Shown here piece after piece: positions 25,003 to 29,034 of a stretch of 29,034 nt of DNA. Numbering within the stretch: position 1 is the first letter of the stretch; each line of letters starts with the position of its first letter. The translations under genes were made by a program, and so were the position numbers. The notes beneath the pieces are model-generated. The model did no database searches, was not told the origin of the DNA, and was given only the letters and a program-made list of their open reading frames with translations. Origin of the DNA: Thiomargarita sp. (GTDB lineage Bacteria > Pseudomonadota > Gammaproteobacteria > Beggiatoales > Beggiatoaceae); contig JAGLFE010000083.1 in the NCBI GenBank assembly GCA_023144675.1, positions 1-29,034 on the forward strand. The letters are read 5' to 3'.

Positions 25003-26067
25003 TTAAAAACGAATATGGGTTGACGAATTCAAGCTACGACGTGCTCCACGCCAATCATCAATATGGAATTTAGTAAATGGCAACTCAGTTAATTCAAAGA
25101 AACGAGGCCAACCAATGCGTTCTACCCAGTCAGAAATACGTTCCCAATCTTTGGCATCTTCTTTATAGACGTGCAATATTTTTTTCAGAATAGCTGCAAC
25201 TTCAGGCCAACGAGGTGGATTATTTGGCAAGCCAGCAGCCACTAATTTTTGGAAAGAAGGTTTGCTACGCGCATTAGAATGATTACCACCTACCCAAATA
25301 GCAAGTTTTGAATGTTCGGGATCATTAATTTGCATTGGAGGACAAGGAGGATAACAGGCACCACAACAAATACATTTCTTTTCATCTACTTCTAATGATG
25401 GTTTACCATTAACCAAAGCAGGACGAATAGCAGCAACTGGACAACGTGCAACTACTGCAGGACGTTCACAGACATTTGCAACTAAATCATGATTGATTTT
25501 AGGTGGCTTAGTATGTTGAATGTTGATAGCAATATCACTTTGTCCACCACAATTAATTTGGCAACAGGAAGTAGCAATATGTACTCGATTAGGCATATCT
25601 TCTTTAATGAATTCTTCATGCAATTCATCCATTAAAGCCTTAACAACACCTGAAGCATCAGTACCAGGAATATCACAATGTAACCAACCTTGTGTATGTG
25701 AAATCATGGTAACAGAAGGACCTGTTCCACCAACTGGAAAACCTTCTTTTAATAATTTGTCGATAAGTGGTTGAACTTTGGCTTCACTTGAGACCATAAA
25801 TTCAATATTACTACGAATAGTAAAACGAATATGTCCTTCAGCATATTCATCCGCAATATCACATAATTTACGGATGGTATATAAATCCATCTGTCTTTGA
25901 GTACCAGCTCGCACTGTCCAAACTTTATCACCACTTTTTGCAGTATGGCATAATACACCTGGACGAGGACGCTCATGGTATTTCCACATACCATAATTTT
26001 TGGCCATAACTGGGTGCATATACTGGAATGGATCAGGTACACCGCTTTCTATAGGCGTTCGTGGCAT
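25003..26067 (-). CDS. dsrB: DsrB, beta subunit of reverse dissimilatory sulfite reductase
   Basis: 354 residues from the ATG at 26067, chosen because GGAGG lies six bases upstream; a TTG two codons earlier overlaps that site. Siroheme/Fe-S region: C131, then C168-C169-x3-C173 (TSCCQINCGG). Ferredoxin domain: C209 (ARCP) and C232-x2-C235-x2-C238-x3-C242. With DsrA it forms the alpha2beta2 enzyme that, in this organism type, oxidises reduced sulfur bound to DsrC to sulfite in the cytoplasm. Oxidising direction is inferred from the presence of dsrEFH and dsrL. The 201 bases before it contain a terminator-like hairpin and a TATAAT at 26102-26097 (minus), so it may have separate transcription. 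Confidence 0.97.
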   Translation of the reverse strand: MPRTPIESGVPDPFQYMHPVMAKNYGMWKYHERPRPGVLCHTAKSGDKVWTVRAGTQRQMDLYTIRKLCDIADEYAEGHIRFTIRSNIEFMVSSEAKVQPLIDKLLKEGFPVGGTGPSVTMISHTQGWLHCDIPGTDASGVVKALMDELHEEFIKEDMPNRVHIATSCCQINCGGQSDIAINIQHTKPPKINHDLVANVCERPAVVARCPVAAIRPALVNGKPSLEVDEKKCICCGACYPPCPPMQINDPEHSKLAIWVGGNHSNARSKPSFQKLVAAGLPNNPPRWPEVAAILKKILHVYKEDAKDWERISDWVERIGWPRFFELTELPFTKFHIDDWRGARRSLNSSTHIRF

Positions 26068-26153
26068 AAACAACCTCCTAAAGTTAGTATTAATATATTA
26101 TAATTTAGTAATGTAAAAATTGTATAAAAATCTTAGTAAAAATTATAATTCCT

Positions 26154-26231
26154 AAAAAAACTAAAGTGGAAGTAATTATTTATTATATAAATTATAAATA
26201 ACAATTAATTACTATTATCTCCACTTTAGTT
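26154..26231 (-). terminator. Terminator-like hairpin between dsrA and dsrB
   Basis: AACTAAAGTGGA (26159-26170) pairs perfectly with TCCACTTTAGTT (26220-26231). Inside, AGTAATT (26171-26177) pairs with AATTACT (26207-26213) after a six-base bulge. On the minus strand, the dsr transcript direction, the hairpin runs straight into seven T (26160-26154). It stands within the 201-base dsrA-dsrB gap. It could terminate a share of transcripts (attenuation) or protect a dsrA 3' end. Confidence 0.7.
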
Positions 26232-26274
26232 GTTAATTAAGTAGATAAACTTCAATTAACATTAAAAATATCAT

Positions 26275-27528
26275 TTAAGCAGCGCGTTCTTCTGCTTTAC
26301 GATCGAACCATTTCTGAGCTTCTTCATCCCAGTTACCAGTATTAACATAAGAACATTGACGAGGTTCAGCAATCATATTAGGATCAACTTCTAAACCAAT
26401 TCCTTCAATAAAGTTGGCTAATCCAATGCGTTCAATCATTTCACCAGTACGTTCATGTTCCAAAGCATTTTCTGCGAAGAAGTCAATAATATCCCCAGCT
26501 AATTCTACGATTTTTTCGTATTCTTCTTCTGTTTCCAGTTTCATAAATGGAACTACAACCGTACCCATCAAATCACCGATTTTTAAAGTACGTTTACCAC
26601 CGATAAGAATAGTAACACCTTTATCATCACCTGGTGATAAGGCTTTCGTCATAACATTAATACAATGCATACAACGAACACAGTTACGATTATCAACTGC
26701 TAAAGTATCATCATCGTTTAATGAAAGTGCTTGAGTTGGACAGCGAGTAATTACATTATCAATTACATATTTTTGACCTTTTTCAGCAATAAAAGCTTTA
26801 ACTGCATCTTGGTCAACTTTCATGTCATCACGCCAAGTACCAATCACTGAAAAATCAGCACGTTCGATTGAATTCATACAGTCATTAGGACAACCTGATA
26901 CCTTAAATTTGAATTTATAAGGCAAGGCTGGACGATGCATATCATCCAAAAATTCATTAACTAATAAGCGTAATATTTTCTGTTCATTCGCACAAGACTG
27001 TTCACAACGAGCAGCACCTACACAAGACATACCAGTTCTAACAGCAGGACCAGCACCACCTAAATCAAAACCCATTTTATTGAATTCGTCAAAAGCATCT
27101 TGTACTTTATCTGATCTTGCGCCTTGAAACATAATATCGCCACTCTGACCATGGAAAGCAATCAAGCCTGAACCATGTTTTTCCCAAACATCACACATTT
27201 CACGCATGATTTTAGTGTCATAGTGCATACCAGCAGGTGGCATAATTCTTAGGGTATGGAATTCTCTGGAAGCTGGGTATTTATCGCCCACTTCGGAAAA
27301 ACGAGGAATAATTCCACCGCCATAGCCCATTACACTAATAGTACCGCCTTTCCAGTAGCCTTTACGTGTTTGATAAGAATGTTCCAATTGACCTAATAAA
27401 TCAATCATTGTATCTTGATACGTTTTGCCTTCATCATTAGCTAAACGCTTAATTCCAGTAATGAAACTAGGCCAAGGCCCACTTTCTAATTGATCTAGCA
27501 TTGGAGTTTCATGCTTTTGCTTACTCAT
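26275..27528 (-). CDS. dsrA: DsrA, alpha subunit of reverse dissimilatory sulfite reductase
   Basis: 417 residues, the usual length. The coupled siroheme-[4Fe-4S] site is C169-x5-C175 (with C179) and C213-x3-C217 (GCPNDC). The inserted ferredoxin domain uses C263 and C283-x2-C286-x2-C289. It forms the catalytic alpha2beta2 complex with DsrB. Oxidative-type assignment rests on the cluster (dsrEFH, dsrL, dsrC with CX10C). GGAG nine bases before the ATG supports the start at 27528. It is the first gene of the cluster; its promoter must lie in the 538-base gap upstream. Confidence 0.97.
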   Translation of the reverse strand: MSKQKHETPMLDQLESGPWPSFITGIKRLANDEGKTYQDTMIDLLGQLEHSYQTRKGYWKGGTISVMGYGGGIIPRFSEVGDKYPASREFHTLRIMPPAGMHYDTKIMREMCDVWEKHGSGLIAFHGQSGDIMFQGARSDKVQDAFDEFNKMGFDLGGAGPAVRTGMSCVGAARCEQSCANEQKILRLLVNEFLDDMHRPALPYKFKFKVSGCPNDCMNSIERADFSVIGTWRDDMKVDQDAVKAFIAEKGQKYVIDNVITRCPTQALSLNDDDTLAVDNRNCVRCMHCINVMTKALSPGDDKGVTILIGGKRTLKIGDLMGTVVVPFMKLETEEEYEKIVELAGDIIDFFAENALEHERTGEMIERIGLANFIEGIGLEVDPNMIAEPRQCSYVNTGNWDEEAQKWFDRKAEERAA

Positions 27529-28066
27529 TTAGTCAAGCTCCTTATAGTTAAATAAGTAATTATTATCATTCTGTACTTAAAAAAATTATTATAAACTACT
27601 TTATCAGTTTACTATTAATATTTATAATATATTTTTTAATATTTGAGTGATTTACAGTTTAAATACTGTATTTTTCAAAATAAACTATATATTTTTAGTT
27701 TAGTTTATCATAAAATACTAATAATAATATATTATAATTAGAATACATTAATAAAGACAAATTAATTTTATTATTCCCAATAATAAGATAAAATTATATT
27801 TCATCAAGTATTACTGTGCAATTTAATATATTTAGTTGAATAATTAATTTTATATAATAAATAAATTTTATATTAGTAATAATTATTTGATTTAACTATG
27901 TTTATACATATAAAAGTATTATTAATAATGAAAATTTTTATTAAGAATTAATCTCTGAATATTTTTTTAATTGTTTAATTAATTTTTAATTATAAAACCA
28001 AAAAGAAGTTATTTTTATGAATATTTAGGATGCAATAAAATTATTCATTAGGATTTACATTTTTAA
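27529..28066. promoter_or_regulatory. Gene-free AT-rich region upstream of dsrA (dsr promoter region)
   Basis: 538 bases without a convincing ORF, nearly all A and T. It should hold the dsr promoter (minus strand). A dyad TACAGT-6-ACTGTA (27653-27670) lies about 125 bases before dsrA. TTGAAA (27678-27673) with GTAAAT (27655-27650) at 17-base spacing is a weak promoter candidate overlapping the dyad. A 7-bp ATGAATA/TATTCAT stem lies near 28015-28047, after rsmJ, with no good T tail. The A/T tracts suggest curved DNA. Nothing else recognised. Confidence 0.4.
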
Positions 28067-28822
28067 TTAACTTTTCATATAAATATCAAATCTAGTATTT
28101 TTACTTTGAATATAAAAATCAGGAATTTGTATAGTTAATGAAGAGGCATTTTTAGGACGTTTAACTACTACTCTGTTCTTCACACGAGATAAAGCAATTT
28201 CTAATAAATGTGCAGCATCTAAATCATTTCCTACAATTTTTCTTAGAAAGCGCATTTCTTTTTTGACTAAAGCAGTTTTTTTATTGTGAGGATACATTGG
28301 ATCTAAATAAATAACATCAGGATATTCTGAAATTGATAATTGGGAAATCCACGATAAAGCATCGCAATGTATTAATTGTAAACGTTTTATAATCGGTTGT
28401 GTATTTACATTGTCGTTAGCTCTTTGCAAACCATCATATAATAATGCTGCTATTACAGGTGAACGTTCTAACATTTTTATTTGGCAACTGCCTAAACTAG
28501 CTAAAATGAAAGCATCGCAACCTAGACCAGCAGTAGCATCTAATATAGTTAATTTAATTCCTGGTTTCAAACCAACTGCTTTTGCTAAAGTTTGATTTTT
28601 TCCTCCGCTATGATAGCGACGATAAGCTAATTTGCCATTGATAAAATCTACATAAATAGGTCCCATTTTTGTTAATAAATTATGTAATTCTAAACGCTTT
28701 TCTGTTAATCGAAGGACGAATTGAGTTGTTGGATTTAATTGCTCAATAATAGGTAAATGAAAAATTGTCGCCAGTTGTGTTGCTTGTTCGTATAAATTAG
28801 TTGTTTGAATAGGAACAATCAT
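28067..28822 (-). CDS. rsmJ: 16S rRNA (guanine1516-N2)-methyltransferase RsmJ
   Basis: 251 residues, RsmJ size. It methylates N2 of G1516 in 16S rRNA with S-adenosylmethionine. The SAM loop is LDATAGLGCDAFILASLG, and the catalytic-loop region is YLDPMYPHNKKTALVKKEMRF, the RsmJ-specific form of the DPPF/Y motif. VDFINGKLAYRRYHSGGKNQ ahead of the SAM loop is also family-typical. It is a separate housekeeping gene upstream of dsrA, divergent from the phaB-like gene; the 162 bases between them should contain both promoters. Confidence 0.94.
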   Translation of the reverse strand: MIVPIQTTNLYEQATQLATIFHLPIIEQLNPTTQFVLRLTEKRLELHNLLTKMGPIYVDFINGKLAYRRYHSGGKNQTLAKAVGLKPGIKLTILDATAGLGCDAFILASLGSCQIKMLERSPVIAALLYDGLQRANDNVNTQPIIKRLQLIHCDALSWISQLSISEYPDVIYLDPMYPHNKKTALVKKEMRFLRKIVGNDLDAAHLLEIALSRVKNRVVVKRPKNASSLTIQIPDFYIQSKNTRFDIYMKS

Positions 28823-28984
28823 ATTTTTTAAGTTTATTAGATTTAATATTTTCTGCCCTAGATTTTAGTTATTTATTAAAATGTACTTTTTAATCTTTTT
28901 TAATATTAAATTACATAGTAGAATTATTTACAATTTAAGTGAAGTTATTTTTAAAAAATTATTAATTATTAAGGATAATATAAA

Positions 28985-29034
28985 ATGGCAATCAGAATTG
29001 CATTAGTTACAGGTGGAACTGGTGGCATTGGTAC
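28985..29034 (+). CDS. phaB: PhaB-like acetoacetyl-CoA reductase (start only)
   Basis: Only the first 16 codons are in the window: MAIRIALVTGGTGGIG. The TGGxGGIGT version of the SDR cofactor loop, starting this near the N-terminus, is typical of PhaB, which makes (R)-3-hydroxybutyryl-CoA for polyhydroxyalkanoate; a FabG-like reductase is possible. AAGGA lies about ten bases before the ATG. It runs off the right edge. Confidence 0.6.
   Translation, partial: MAIRIALVTGGTGGIG

Noticed and set aside
26154..26231. dsrA-dsrB inverted repeat as a third MITE copy
   Set aside because: Its ends do not resemble GTAACTAT, and no flanking direct repeat was found; a T7 tail fits a terminator better.

Overview
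The window is AT-rich (roughly one third G+C by eye) and carries a nearly complete reverse-type dissimilatory sulfite reductase (rDsr) cluster, type IV pilus retraction ATPases, RsmJ, Orn and YciK. This combination points to a sulfur-storing, gliding or twitching gammaproteobacterium. A member of the Beggiatoaceae/Thiotrichales is my best guess. That is inference from gene content, because no rRNA is present.

Layout. 1-2018 (+): the 3' part of an ATPase gene with a winged helix, zinc ribbon and helix-hairpin-helix tail, overlapping by one base a gene for a HEPN-type protein with an R-x4-H motif; possibly a defence or RNA-cleaving pair. 2191-4280 (+): a GT2-like glycosyltransferase and an O-antigen-ligase-like membrane protein. 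4361-5281 (+): an Rpn/PD-(D/E)XK nuclease with a G-K-x-E repeat tail. 5301-5391: a 91-bp MITE-like element with terminal inverted repeats and an 8-bp target duplication. 5505-7712 (+): pilT and pilU, closed by a strong terminator. 7844-8587 (-): a YciK-like SDR, with a second related MITE-like element (8633-8743) just upstream. 8899-9288 (-): a short protein built of 60-bp/20-residue repeats rich in W, F, H and Y. 9346-12090 (-): a NIT-HAMP-class III cyclase-hemerythrin fusion. 12062-14612 (-): tsaE, nnr and orn. 14769-27528 (-): the dsr cluster. 28067-28822 (-): rsmJ. 28985-end (+): start of a phaB-like reductase.

The dsr cluster reads dsrA-B-E-F-H-C-M-K-L-J-[insert]-O-P. DsrAB with siroheme would oxidise sulfane sulfur; DsrEFH and DsrC carry the sulfur; DsrL is the NAD(P)H-linked partner of DsrAB; DsrMKJOP exchanges electrons between DsrC thiols, the quinone pool and periplasmic cytochromes. 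All key cysteines that I could check are present: DsrE C78, DsrC C99/C110, the DsrJ haem motifs plus C51, and the siroheme/Fe-S cysteines of DsrA and DsrB.

Departures from the textbook cluster: an unrecognised 396-residue gene with internal 27-bp repeats separates dsrJ from dsrO; a 201-bp gap between dsrA and dsrB holds a hairpin followed by seven T on the transcribed strand (terminator-like); a GC-rich hairpin sits between dsrC and dsrM; and dsrN, dsrR and dsrS do not follow dsrP, where a strong terminator lies instead. No tRNA, rRNA or CRISPR array was seen.
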